DNA of 34,274 nucleotides from NCBI GenBank assembly GCA_021464525.1, contig JADRCO010000412.1, positions 1-34,274 on the forward strand, read 5' to 3'. Position numbers and translations under genes: made by a program. Origin of the DNA: Rhizophagus sp. LPA8_4_AMF (taxonomy: Eukaryota; Glomeromycota; Glomeromycetes; Glomerales; Glomeraceae). Of this stretch, positions 20,063 to 30,696 are shown in pieces. How positions within the stretch are numbered: the stretch's first letter is position 1; every line of letters begins with the position of its first letter. The notes beneath the pieces were generated by a model. That model searched no databases and was not told the DNA's origin. It saw only the letters and a program-made list of their open reading frames with translations.

Positions 20063-23000
20063 ATGTCACAAACTCAGTTTGTCCTTGGTGTTCCTCCGCC
20101 AACGTGGAACGACGGTGAAGAATTTCGAATTCACTGTGGAATTTCCGGTATAATACAAGTTTTTAAGTTTATATTTGGAATGCTCATAAATTCCGAACTT
20201 TTCGAAAGCTATATTTCGTTTCTAATAAGAAATATTTCGTTCTTTTTGTTTCAGATGGCTTGACTCGTAATATTGAGCCAATTGGTGGACAATTCCTTGC
20301 ATATGTCCGTCGAAAGTTGAATAATTATTCTTTTTCTGATGACGAGCGTATTCAGGCAGAAGCTGCGACGGAACAAGCTGAAGAAATTATTTTAGAGGAT
20401 TCTGAAGAAGAAACTCAAGAATTATTAAATAGAGATCCAAAAGATTGGAAGGTAACTATACTGTAACTAAATTGATTTAAATTGATAAACTGTATCAACT
20501 CTCAAATTAATAATACTCCAATTTATTTAATAGGAACAAGATCACTACGCAATCTTGGGTCTCTCTAAATATAGGTGGAAAGCTACGGAAGAGCAAATAA
20601 AACTAGCGCGTACGCTTCTATTTTACTAAACGAATTTTCTTTGTTTTAAATTTAACTTTAAAAAGATTAATTTTTATTTAATTTAATTATAAACATTTAT
20701 AGATCGGAGGAAGGTTTTAAAGCATCATCCGGATAAAAAGGCCTCTAGCGGGGATACGAATGATGATGCTTTCTTCAAATGCATACAAAAAGGTTTGTAA
20801 TTATATATTTTATGCTTTGATTTAAATGAAATTACGTCGACTTATTTTTGTTGAATATTTGTTTATTAAATAGCTCATGAAGTCCTTTCTGATCCCGTCA
20901 AACGTCGTCAATTTGATTCAGTGGATGATGCCATTGATGATGAAATACCAAGTTCAAAAGCTAAGGGTGACTTTTTTAAGATATATGGTCCTATATTTGA
21001 ACATGAAGCGAGGTGGGCTTGGATTGTACGAATGAAGTATTATTCTTGGTTGATATATTTCTCATGTGTTTATTATTTGTTTCTTTAGGTTTTCTATTAA
21101 AACTCCAGTCCCCATGCTGGGTGATATAAATACATCCAAACCAGAAGTTGAAGCGTTTTATGATTTTTGGTATTTGTATGCATAATCATTTATGTGTTCT
21201 TTGAAAAATTATATTAAAGTTCATTTATTTTACTTATAGGTATAAATTTGATTCTTGGCGTTCTTTTGAATATCTTGACAAAGAAGATACTGATAGTACA
21301 GACAAGTGTGTTAAAATAATTATTTTCATTTAATTATTTTTTCTCCTTTTTTTTTTAATATTCAATTATTATATATCATTTTTTTGTTTTTTTTTTATTA
21401 TATAAAGCCGTGATGATAAACGATACGTCGAAAAGAAAAATAAAGCCGAAAGAGCAAAACGCAAAAAAGAAGATAATATTAGACGAGGAAAACTTATTGG
21501 TAGAATTTCGTTTATTTTTTACTTGTATTCATCATTTTCAAGTTTGAATTATTATTTAACAATCTTTTATTTTTTTGTGGTTAGATCAGGCGTTGTCATT
21601 AGATCCACGTATTCTAAAATTTAAACAAGAGGAGAAAGAAGCAAAAGAGGCAAAGAAAAGAGAGAAAGAAGCTGCTGCGAAACGGGCAGAAGAAGAAATG
21701 AGAAAGGTATTGTTGATAAGACATTTTCTCTTACGTTATTTTTCTAGCTCTCTTCTCATTCAAAATTGGTAGCACAAATACTTCTATAACGGGTTAGAAT
21801 GATCTATCCGTTTTATTGGTTTATTCTATCTGATTTTGTATGTTAGTGATCTTTAACAGTTATGTGTATTTGCGTTTACTCTCTGCATTGTCGGTTTTTG
21901 TTTACAATATATATACACAAGATGTATTTAATATTGATAAACACTGTTTGAGAGTATATCGCAATGCAAAGTTCCAAATTTAGAAAAAGAATTCATGATG
22001 GAATAGAAGATTAATTATCCAACATAATTATATTTTCGTTTCTAAAGGCTGCAGAGGAAGAAAAACAAAGGAAAGAGATGGCTGAAGCTGAAGCAAAACA
22101 AAAGGTTTTTAATCCTGATTTTATTATTGTTATTTAAAAATATGTCTTAAGTATATGTATTAACACATTAACTGTATAGCAAGCCGAGGAAAAAAAGGAA
22201 AAAGCGGCGAAGAAGAAAGTTATTCGTAATGAAAAGAAAAATATCAAGACACATGTTAAGGTTCGTTTGATTTTATTACTATGTTTATTGAAATTATTTT
22301 TTTTAAAAAAAGAAAACTTGCCTTCAATATATTTATAATATATACGTAATTTTATAATAATAAGAATTATAATTATTTTTACCCGGAAAATGAAACACCA
22401 CCAGTGGAAGGTATTGATATTCAATTATCAGAATTGGATACATTATTTGAAAATCTTTCTTTGGAGGAATTGCAAAATGTAAGAAAGCAATTAGATTCTT
22501 CTCAAGATCGTCATTCTGCCAAGAAGATTTTAGTTGAAGAAGCTAAAAGACTTGTTAGTGCCGGAACTTTATCAGCTGATTCAATTAAACATTTCAGTCC
22601 AGGTATATATAGATAAATGTGTCAAAGTTGCTAATTTATTTTAAAAAAAAACTGAAATTATAATAATCCAATTAGATATCAGTGAAGTGAATGTTAAAGA
22701 GACTACTCCAGTTGAAGAACCTGTCACTAAAACGACAGAGGAGCCCAAAGAGCGATCATGGAGCGTAGAAGAAATATCACTGTTAATTAAATCCGCAAAT
22801 AAGTTTCCTGGCGGTACAGTGAATAGGTAATATTAAATTTATTTATCGACCATATATAGAATCTTTATTAACTTAAAATTTTTTAAGGTGGGAAACCATA
22901 AGTGAATACGTCGCATATCACGCAAATTTACCACCAAGAACTAATGATGAATTGATTAAGAAGTCAAAAGAAGTCCAAAAAGGTATAGAAGAATTTATAT

Positions 23001-23794
23001 AACTTGATGTTTATATGATAATATAATAGGCAATGAATAACGAATTATTTGGCAGGCACAACTGTACTAGAAGAAGATGTGCGTAAACTACAGCATCAAA
23101 AGAAACATGCCGACACGCGAATTACAGAGCATCCTTCAATGCGTGAAGCAACTATTAATTATGATGAGCCAGTAGTAGCACCTATTGAATCCCAGAACAA
23201 ATCACAACCTACATCAAAAGCGAACAAAAATAAAGCAAAGAAATCCACCAAGACACAACAGTCAACTGCTCCAACCTCAAGAAATACCGAGGAAAAAGTA
23301 ACTTCTACAAATGCGACAGAGACTATAACGACATCAAAGGAGACCACCGAAAAGACTATTTCATCTAATGGAACAGCCACCACCGCCGTAACATCGTCTA
23401 CATCATCATCTACACCTACGTCTACACCTACACCTACATCTACGTCTACATCTACATCTGCATCTACATCTGTAGCAGCGACACCGCCGCAATCAGTTAC
23501 TAACTGGACGGCAGCTCAACAAGCTCAGTTGGAACGGGCTTTACAAACTTATCCACGAGATTGGAAAGGCGATGGTGAAAGATGGGACAAAATTGCTGCA
23601 GCAGTCGACGATAAAACAAAAAAGGAATGTAAACTTAGATTTAAGGTAAGAGAATAATTTAATGACAAATTTATTTTGTTAAATTTAATTCCTTTATTAA
23701 ATTTTATTCTTTTTTTTCAACCTTCCTTAAGTATTTATCTGAGCAAGTCAAGGCTAAAAAAGCAGCAATGGCAACGGATAAAAATAATTTATGA
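20063..23794 (+). CDS. ZUO1: Zuotin/DNAJC2-type ribosome-associated J-protein
   Basis: Sixteen exons: 20063-20147, 20255-20451, 20534-20609, 20703-20792, 20874-21012, 21089-21169, 21240-21305, 21408-21499, 21585-21706, 22048-22104, 22180-22260, 22365-22602, 22676-22826, 22888-22982, 23056-23645, 23732-23794 (2223 nt, 740 aa). All are GT-AG and in phase. The J domain starts at DHYAILGL (about residue 97), with HPD at 128-130. Next are the zuotin-homology segment ([14 protein letters not shown]...[18 protein letters not shown]), a long Lys/Glu/Ala helix, and two SANT/Myb domains ([20 protein letters not shown] near 469; [14 protein letters not shown] near the C-terminus). Between them lies a Ser/Thr/Pro-rich linker of about 110 residues. 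The family works at the ribosomal exit tunnel with an Ssz-type Hsp70. Animal DNAJC2 has SANT domains; budding yeast Zuo1 lacks them. The symbol is by homology only. Confidence 0.93.
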
Positions 23795-24076
23795 AATAAC
23801 TATTTTGTCCGAAATTTATTATAATTTTTTTTTACTATTAGTAATTGGGTTACTCAAATTTAACTTTGAGCGTTATAGATTTATTGGAATAAAAAAAAAA
23901 TCGTGCTCAAAAACTATAAAATGCTTAGAATAAGTACAATTTTGGTTTGTTGTAACTTTTTGGAGGGTAACAATCTTCTCTTGACTTGTTCAAAATAAAT
24001 TGTTCAGAAAATTAAATAATAAATATAATTATTTATTTTTATTTATTATTTATAACATATATTAAGTATATTACAT

Positions 24077-25165
24077 TTACCACTTGACTGGTAAATTAGC
24101 TCTATTTGCAAGTGCTAATTTATGTAATTGCTCCTTTTTCTTTAAAGCAGCTGAATCCCCATTGATTACAGCTAAAATTTCGTTAGCTAATCTAATACTA
24201 AAATTTTTGCCGGATCTTTTATCAGAAGCATCCAAAATCCATCTAATACCTTTATGACGCCTTTGGCGTTCACTTAAAGCTTTAGGAATTAAAGTTACTT
24301 TCGAACCTTTTTTATAGCTCATATGACTAACCAATGGAGAAGCTTTTTCAATAGCAGCCTTGGTAATTAAATAAGGATCATTATGTGTTTGTCTACGTAT
24401 TTCTACCATCGCATCAGCTAAAAAACGTCTTGCAGTAGCTTTTTTACCATGACGCATTATAATATTTACTGCTTGTGAAATTACAGGATCTTCCCTTATG
24501 AATCGAGGATCATTTTTATCTATAGTATCTATAGTCAATTTTGCTGTAGCATCTGCTTCAGTTGAACGTATAATTGTTGTTTCGAGTGTGGGATCGAGTG
24601 TGGGATCAAGAGTAGAATCTTCATCTGTAACAAATATTGGTGATGCATCTTCTGTATCAAGTATGGGTTCAGGTGAAGAAGTTGAAGGTAATTTTGAAGT
24701 TGTGGAATCAAAAAGAGATGAATCATTTGATGATAAAGAAGGTGATGAAGAATTTGTTATTGAAATAGATTGAGAATTTTCACCAGAGATTGGAACTGTT
24801 CTTGATCTTGATAAAGATTCTTTTAAAATTGAAAATAATTCTTTACTACTTAAATTAACATCATTTTCTTTATAATTTAAATCATTAGATAATATCTTAT
24901 CAAAAAGGTTAACTTTTTCTTTTATATTATTATCTTCGTTATTTTTATTATTATTATTATCGTTTATACTATTACTACTAATACTACTAATACTATTGTT
25001 ATTATTTTTATTAGTATTATCTTCGTTATAATTTTTAATCGAAGTTTGAAAGGAACGATAATATGATAAAATGAATGATGAATTTCTTGATCTTGTTATT
25101 AAAGTTGTTAATGGACGTTTATTTATCGTAATAATATTAGTAGAGAAGTATCTTATAGAACTCAT
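24077..25165 (-). CDS. RSM7: Mitochondrial ribosomal protein uS7m
   Basis: An intronless frame of 362 residues. The last 145 or so are a clear bacterial-type S7 domain: DPVISQAVNIIMRHGKKATA, then a KAAIEKASPLVS-type segment, SERQRRHKGIRWILDAS and the FSIRLANEILAVINGDSAALKKK end. uS7 binds the 3' domain of the small-subunit rRNA and nucleates the head (family knowledge). The N-terminus (SSIRYFSTNIITINKRPLTT...) is rich in Arg/Ser/Thr and lacks acids, as in mitochondrial presequences. Between the two lie about 170 residues of Asn/Ser/Asp/Thr-rich low complexity, including (SI)SSNS- and DNNNN-type runs and a DPTLDPTLE repeat. This is much longer than usual. Divergent from the mL58 gene. Confidence 0.93.
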   Translation of the reverse strand: MSSIRYFSTNIITINKRPLTTLITRSRNSSFILSYYRSFQTSIKNYNEDNTNKNNNNSISSISSNSINDNNNNKNNEDNNIKEKVNLFDKILSNDLNYKENDVNLSSKELFSILKESLSRSRTVPISGENSQSISITNSSSPSLSSNDSSLFDSTTSKLPSTSSPEPILDTEDASPIFVTDEDSTLDPTLDPTLETTIIRSTEADATAKLTIDTIDKNDPRFIREDPVISQAVNIIMRHGKKATARRFLADAMVEIRRQTHNDPYLITKAAIEKASPLVSHMSYKKGSKVTLIPKALSERQRRHKGIRWILDASDKRSGKNFSIRLANEILAVINGDSAALKKKEQLHKLALANRANLPVKW

Positions 25166-25348
25166 TCTATTCTAAAAGTTATTTATTTATTCCTTTTTTT
25201 TTGTAAATCCCCTTTTATATAGATAGGTCATGGGTCTAGCTTATCGTTTTTTTTTTGCAAGATCTTGTGTAACAGAAATTACAAGCCACCTAAAAAAAAC
25301 CTGAAATATATAATCATAAAACTCGTGCCGATATGAATTAATTTAAAT
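25166..25348. promoter_or_regulatory. Bidirectional promoter of two mitoribosomal genes
   Basis: Only 183 bp separate the start codons of the uS7m (minus) and mL58 (plus) genes, so both are probably controlled from this segment. It contains long T and A tracts; no specific factor site can be assigned. Confidence 0.6.
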
Positions 25349-25825
25349 ATGTCATTTTTGATTAAAAAAATTCCTTCTACATTATCATTAAATCGAATAT
25401 TATTTATTCGTACTTATACAGCCAAAAAACCCATAAATACTAGTAAATCATCAGCACCAATTTATGAAAAGAAAGAATTAGAAGATGGTAGTATATTCAT
25501 ATCAAGAGTTCCATTAAAACCTCAAAATCAATCATTTGATGAATTACCACCACCATTAAAACCGATTAAAGAAAAATCATATCATTTAACTCAAGAACAA
25601 ATAAATGAGATAAAACAATTACGTGAAAAAGATCCTATTAAATGGACTAGAAAAAAATTAGCGGAAAAATTTGAATGTAGTCAATTTTATATAGGTATCA
25701 TCGCTCCTGTATCTGAAGAAAGAAGAATTGAATTAGAAGAAGAAGATAATCAAAAAATTGAAGAAATGGGATGGAAAAAGAGATTTATAAGAAATGAGAG
25801 AGCTAGAAGAAGGGATTTATGGTGA
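25349..25825 (+). CDS. MRPL20: Mitochondrial ribosomal protein mL58 (MRP-L20)
   Basis: A single-exon frame of 158 residues. The N-terminus SFLIKKIPSTLSLNRILFIRTYTAKK is a typical mitochondrial presequence. The body has the pattern of the fungal MRP-L20/mL58 family: a basic proline-rich stretch, then HLTQEQINEIKQLREKDP, then WTRKKLAEKFECSQFYIG with the helix-turn-helix-like DP..WTR..LAEKF element, then IIAP and a strongly charged C-terminal helix ending NERARRRDLW. mL58 is a fungal-specific protein of the large mitoribosomal subunit. The 3' end faces the dioxygenase gene at a distance of 139 bp. Confidence 0.85.
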   Translation: MSFLIKKIPSTLSLNRILFIRTYTAKKPINTSKSSAPIYEKKELEDGSIFISRVPLKPQNQSFDELPPPLKPIKEKSYHLTQEQINEIKQLREKDPIKWTRKKLAEKFECSQFYIGIIAPVSEERRIELEEEDNQKIEEMGWKKRFIRNERARRRDLW

Positions 25826-25964
25826 AATGGTGTTAATGATAAAAGGGATATTTATAATTTTCTGTTGATTTCACGTTTTTATTTTTTATTTTTTTATTAT
25901 TATATTAAATAAATATCATAATATAAATATCTTGGATAAACAAACAAATAAACAATTAGATAAA

Positions 25965-28055
25965 TCATATCATTTCATCAATTTCTTCTCTAGATAAATT
26001 AGAAATTTTTAATTTACTTCTATAATCATCCCAATTTAAATAAGCTCCAATTAATCTTCTATGACCAGTAAATTCAGCTCTACCATGTAATACTCTCCAA
26101 TTATTAAAAATTAATACTCTACCAGGTTCTAAGTTTACCCAATACTCATTTTCTTTATCAGTTAAAATATTATTCCATTTTCTTAATGCATCATAAAATG
26201 CTTCAACTTCATTCGATGATAAATGATTTAACGTTGATCTGTCATTATTATTATAACGAATTTGATAAATTTCATTTGTTAAAGGATTATAATTTAATAT
26301 AGGATAAGCATTCGGTGTCGGTTCAATTAATATACCAGGATCACCTGCTGAATGTGCAGGAATACGAATTGTGGATAATATTTTATGCGATTCAGGAAAT
26401 GTCATTTTTAATCTACGGGCCGCCCAAAATCCGTCAACTAATAATGATGATCCTCCCGTACCATTGAACTCAATTAAATGAAACATTTGCAATCTATTTC
26501 AAACAGTTGAGAAAATTTAATTTTTTAAAATTTCAAATTTAAATTTACTAGAAAAGAAAACTTTAACATACCCAGATGGATCAGTGAAATAGGTATTATC
26601 GGTATGAGCTTTCAATGCTAATGATGTATATGCAGTATCTCCATGTTCTAAATTTGGTGTAAAGCCCCAAAATCTACCTAATTAAACAAGACAAAAACTT
26701 AATATTTGTTAGAAAAGAGGAAATTAATATATCTCTCTTGAAATAATTTACCATAATGAGTTTCTCTTATGAAACAAATTCTTTTAGCTAATTCTTCCGT
26801 CTCTTCAACTTTAGGTGGCACTCCATCAACAAAACAAAATCCAAATTGATCCTAATAAGGGAAAAAAAGAAATTTACATTAGATATATAAAGTAAGGTGA
26901 TGCAACCAAATGGATAAGCAGAATAGTACTTACAATGTTCAATAACCAATTTGATAACCCTTCTTCAGATTTCATTACCTATGAATAAAATAATATTTAT
27001 TATGAAACACATAAATAAATTAATTATTTTGTCTATAATTTTAAATAATTTAGTTCCCATGTATGACTTACTGACTTACATCTTCATACTTAACAGTCGG
27101 CGGATGGTCTTTAATTCTCGCATCCCATAATATTTTCCTATTAAATAATAAAAAATAGAATAAATAAATAAATAAATCTATTTGTTAAAAAATTTTTTTT
27201 ACACGTAAAAAAAAAATGACAATTACTTTTGAAAGAATGGTTGAAAATCAACAAATTGTGGATCATAAGAATGCCTTCTCAACCAAGTCCACCTAAAAAA
27301 ACTAGTATGTCCATCACTCCCTAATAAAAAAATTTAATTTCAGATTTGAAGAATAAATACTAAACCAAGTACTAATAAATGGTAAAATATACATTTAATT
27401 TTTATTCCATTTGATTCTGGTAACGCTGATTTTGATTCAAGATCTTCCGGTATCTTAAATGTATCAACAAGTCTTTGTTTGGTTACTTTATGAAAACATT
27501 CCTCACATTTACAATGATCTCTTAACCAAATATTATGACTATAAATAAAAATAAATAAAAAAAGTGTTAAATAGAAAAATTTAAATAGAAAAATATTAAA
27601 ATAGAAATTTTTAATTAATCACGAAAAAAAAATTTACAATTTACTTGTCTGATCATCTGGCCAATTTATGAATACTTTCGTAGGCGTCGTCGATACCGAT
27701 ATAGGTTTGGATTGCGGAATCGTCATTTCAAAGTCTGGTGACTTTAGTATATAATTTACAAAAAAAATTATCATTATTATTAAAATCAAAAATAATTCAT
27801 CAAAATATTTTTTTATTTGAAGATTCATTTAAATACCTCCGTTAAATTTCTTTTACAAATATTATTAATCAATAATTCACGTTTTTCAATAATATTCGTT
27901 CGAATTCTTGAAAATATTCCATTATTATTTCGACTTAAATAACTAATACTACGAAATGAATTATTCTTTATTATTAAATTTTTACTTAATAAATTATTAC
28001 TAGCGTTAATGCTAATTTTGATATTAGCATATACTCGAGGAATTGAACGAAACAT
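25965..28055 (-). CDS. TMLHE: Trimethyllysine dioxygenase (carnitine biosynthesis)
   Basis: Nine exons on the minus strand: 28055-27837, 27741-27638, 27538-27393, 27320-27227, 27137-27080, 26978-26934, 26851-26752, 26677-26572, 26493-25965 (1401 nt, 466 aa). All introns are GT-AG. The first 70 residues are basic and Ser/Asn-rich, a plausible mitochondrial presequence. The N-terminal zinc site is WLRDHCKCEEC (Cys117, 119, 122). The Fe(II) site of the TauD/TfdA-type fold is H280-T-D282 and H427 in NNWRVLHGR, with a downstream Arg for 2-oxoglutarate. GTGGSSLLVDGFWAA and YQIRYNNNDR fit trimethyllysine dioxygenase better than gamma-butyrobetaine dioxygenase, the main alternative. The enzyme hydroxylates N6-trimethyllysine, the first step to carnitine. 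Confidence 0.92.
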
Positions 28056-28092
28056 TATTTTAAAATAAATATAACTATTCAGAGCAGAATTT

Positions 28093-28095
<3 letters not shown>

Positions 28096-28128
<33 letters not shown>
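28096..28128. repeat. Poly(T) tract, 33 nt
   Basis: An uninterrupted run of 33 T about 40 bp upstream of the dioxygenase start, so poly(A) on the coding strand's promoter side. It may act as a nucleosome-excluding promoter element, or be the tail scar of a retroposed sequence. The length in an assembly is usually unreliable. Confidence 0.9.
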
Positions 28129-28132
<4 letters not shown>

Positions 28133-28370
28133 TTAATCAAAACAATGAAAGACTACATACGGTATTAAATGCGGATGATCATGGCCTCAGGCCCTCACCC
28201 TGTTACCCGTATATCAGTATATAGGAATCATGTGTCAAATGTTACACGACTTATTAAAATCGGTTGACAATACTCACTTTCATAAAAAATGTTGATCTCT
28301 GTTCTTTCATATCAAGTTTACTTATAAGTGCGTAACCAAATGACATGTGATCACAACTTTTTTTTATAAA

Positions 28371-28522
28371 GATATTATACACATCATTATAGCAATATAT
28401 CAATATTGTCCAAAACTTGAATACTTTTGTATTCCTTTTGTTGATACAAACGATGATGCATTATTAGGAGATCTGTTAATTAATTGTAGCCCATTAAAAG
28501 TTTTATTACTACGAAGCAACAC
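28371..28522 (+). pseudogene. F-box/LRR protein fragment
   Basis: The plus-strand frame reads IAIYQYCPKLEYFCIPFVD...LLINCSPLKVLLLRSN, the leucine-rich part of Rhizophagus F-box proteins (CPNLEYLSI...LLINCxxLKVLLL pattern). There is no F-box upstream, and the frame runs into unrelated sequence downstream. It is a truncated relic of about 50 codons. Confidence 0.7.
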
Positions 28523-28527
28523 AAAAA

Positions 28528-29110
28528 TATTTTTCTTGACATGGCCGCATATGCTAATGACGCATCGGATAGAAGGAACGCAATATTCAAGCCTGAGCAA
28601 AGTTTGTATAAATTGGGTATTGCTTTTTTCCCATTCTTTCATAATATCATCGAGCCATGCAGTGCTTAAATGGCTTTTTAGAATACCATGACGGAATAAT
28701 TCTTCACCGATCAACCTATCTCGATCTGTATAATAATTTCTAGGATCTTCCTTTTTCTCTATTGCACCACGATAAAATATCTCTTTCCAAGTCACCGCGG
28801 AAGGTTAGCGTAGCCCATCTTTTTTCTCAGCCTCAGTAACGATCGAAATTTCTTGGATCAATACCATGTTCAACAGCATATTGATAAAGACATTTCATCT
28901 TATTTGGGTTAGTCCTAGGAATCGGGTGTTCGACTTTTGCTTGACACACTTACCTTGATCTGAGGTTTTGATGACATATTCACCTTAACCTTGGGCGAAA
29001 TCTCTGGGCCGATTCCAGAGGAATTACCTGAAGAATTAGAGATGTGAGTTAATGGAAAGGTGCGGTTGATACGCTTACCTCAGATCAGAAGATAGAGTCA
29101 CGTGCGCGTT
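28528..29110 (-). pseudogene. Degenerate coding region, unknown family
   Basis: On the minus strand an open segment (about 28795-28528) reads TWKEIFYRGAIEKKEDPRNY, then DRDRLIGEELFRHGILKSHL and TAWLDDIMKEWEKS, with normal protein-like composition. About 50-120 bp upstream another frame reads KMKCLYQYAVEHGIDPRNFDRY and stops. Further up lies GIGPEISPKVKVNMSSKPQIK, with GTAAG-type donor sites after CAGATCAAG and after GATCTGAG. The two blocks share the pattern Y..A(V/I)E....DPRN(F/Y), so a module seems to be duplicated. Stops and frame changes between them suggest decay, but unrecognised small exons are possible. I do not recognise the family. Confidence 0.35.
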
Positions 29111-29643
29111 ACACCTCATCAGCCTTTTTGAAAAACTATTTATAGCTTACTACAGTATATAAGTATCGTCAACACATCAGTTTATATTTGCCTACGGTCA
29201 ATGAATTAATGGATGATTATTCTTTTATATCCTTACTTTTTTATCATATACGATCTGGTATATTCATGTTTCTTTATGATGAAAAGAGCGAATATTTTAG
29301 TTAATTATTAGCCGAGTTAAATGGAAGCGAAAAAAGAAATTGATTTGAGTTAGGCCAAGTATTAATATTTCTTTTTTCTAAAAAAAAGAATTTCTTCGCA
29401 CTTGCCTCATACTATACTAATGTGCATATGCGAAAATCTAATATTCAAGCAATTCTATGATCTTTCTTGATGTGTTTACTATTATAATCAACCATAGCTA
29501 AAAATGGTTTATGTATAAATAAAAATGCATCCATCTGGATTTTTTTAAAACAATAAACTATAAAACAAAGTCCTTAATTAATTTTTAATATGCGAAAATC
29601 TAATATTGAAAATAATTTCCGAAATCACAATAGAGACTGACGC

Positions 29644-29725
29644 CAGAAATGACGACATTTCTGCCCATCACCTAATAGATTTTTTTCTTATAAAAAAGTA
29701 CCGATTTCAACTTACTCTGAAATCG
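29644..29725. promoter_or_regulatory. Two short hairpins upstream of ML gene
   Basis: CAGAAAT (29644-29650) pairs with ATTTCTG (29657-29663) around a 6-nt loop. CGATTTCA (29702-29709) pairs with TGAAATCG (29718-29725) around an 8-nt loop. Both lie within 130 bp of the ML-gene start. They could be factor-binding palindromes; the role is unknown. Confidence 0.35.
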
Positions 29726-29769
29726 CGCAAATTCTTTGCCAATTTATTTTTTCATAAAAACAAATAATA

Positions 29770-30202
29770 ATGAACCGAAATTTTGGTTTTGCACTCATTT
29801 TATTAGCTATGCTTTCCATAATCAATGCTATTTCACATCAACTTTATAAAAGAAAAACTAAATTTGGTGCATGTCCTTTTTCAGGCGTACCATCCGTACT
29901 CAATGTAACAATTTCACCTGATCCTGTCGTAAAACATAAGTTTACTATTTCCGGATCACTAAAGTAAAATCACTGATGAAAATTGGACTATCTTAAGTGT
30001 TGATACAATGGATATTTGTCAAGAAGTTGCATGTCCATATAAAGCTGGAACTATATATAATAAAATAAAGAAAGTTGTTGTACCAAAATTAAAGGGAAAG
30101 TTTTATATTACAATTGCAATTGCAACTAGAGGAGGTAATGCTGAAATACTAGTCTGTTCTACTACTATTTCAAATTTAAAATACATCAAGATCCTTGAAT
30201 AA
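29770..30202 (+). pseudogene. ML-domain (MD-2-related lipid) protein, frameshifted
   Basis: The first frame begins with a clear signal peptide (NFGFALILLAMLSIINA) and the start of an ML domain: a Cys, then VLNVTISPDPVVKHKFTISG. It stops at 29965-29967. One nucleotide out of frame the domain continues: KITDENWTILSVDTMDICQE, then ACPYKAG and the KLKGKFYITIAIATRGGNAE strand and ILVCSTTIS, ending at 30202. A single missing base near 29964 explains the break. An intron there would be only 33 nt, too short. ML proteins are secreted lipid carriers or sensors (NPC2/PITP-like). A sequencing error is possible, since the rest of the domain is well preserved; the loop before DICQE also looks shortened. 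Confidence 0.75.
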
Positions 30203-30685
30203 TATTTTTTTTTAATATAATTGAGTCATTTCTTTTTATTTGCAAATCTTAGTTTAATTAAATACTCAATATCACATTTTATGAGTCTATAATATAATTT
30301 AATTAATTTTTTAGCGTCAATTACAAATGAAAAAATAATAAAATTCGTTAATTTAAATGAGAAAATTTATTATAAATAATTACGAGAGCCGTTCAAAATC
30401 CTGTACACTTGCTACAAATAGGTTATCAGATTTAGTAAGCGTACAATCCTTTTAAAAACAGTAAAAGAAATAAAGTCTTTTGCTAGATGTGACACGTGGT
30501 AAATCCAAATTTTACAGATATCATAGCCAATGATAAACTATTTTGTGCTATATAGACTCGTCGATCTCTAATTATTTTTAACGACTAAAAATTACAAATT
30601 AATAATTAATATATTGTATTTAATTATGTAATAACAAATAAATATTTATAAACATATTATATCTACCTCACTTCGTATTAAAACC
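30203..30685. other. Intergenic, no gene seen
   Basis: 3' flank of the ML gene and AT-rich spacer up to the inverted-repeat element. Nothing recognisable. Confidence 0.4.
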
Positions 30686-30696
30686 ATTTAAAACAC

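Noticed and set aside
23676-23933. Plus-strand frame of 85 codons at the end of the zuotin gene
   Set aside because: It runs through the last intron and 3' flank in a different frame; the spliced zuotin frame explains the region.
24498-24773. Plus-strand frame of 91 codons opposite the uS7m gene
   Set aside because: It is the antisense of the low-complexity N-terminal part of uS7m, without its own motifs.
27634-27828. Separate small membrane protein with an ILIIMIIFF segment
   Set aside because: The hydrophobic part is the first intron of the dioxygenase gene; only 27741-27638 is exon.
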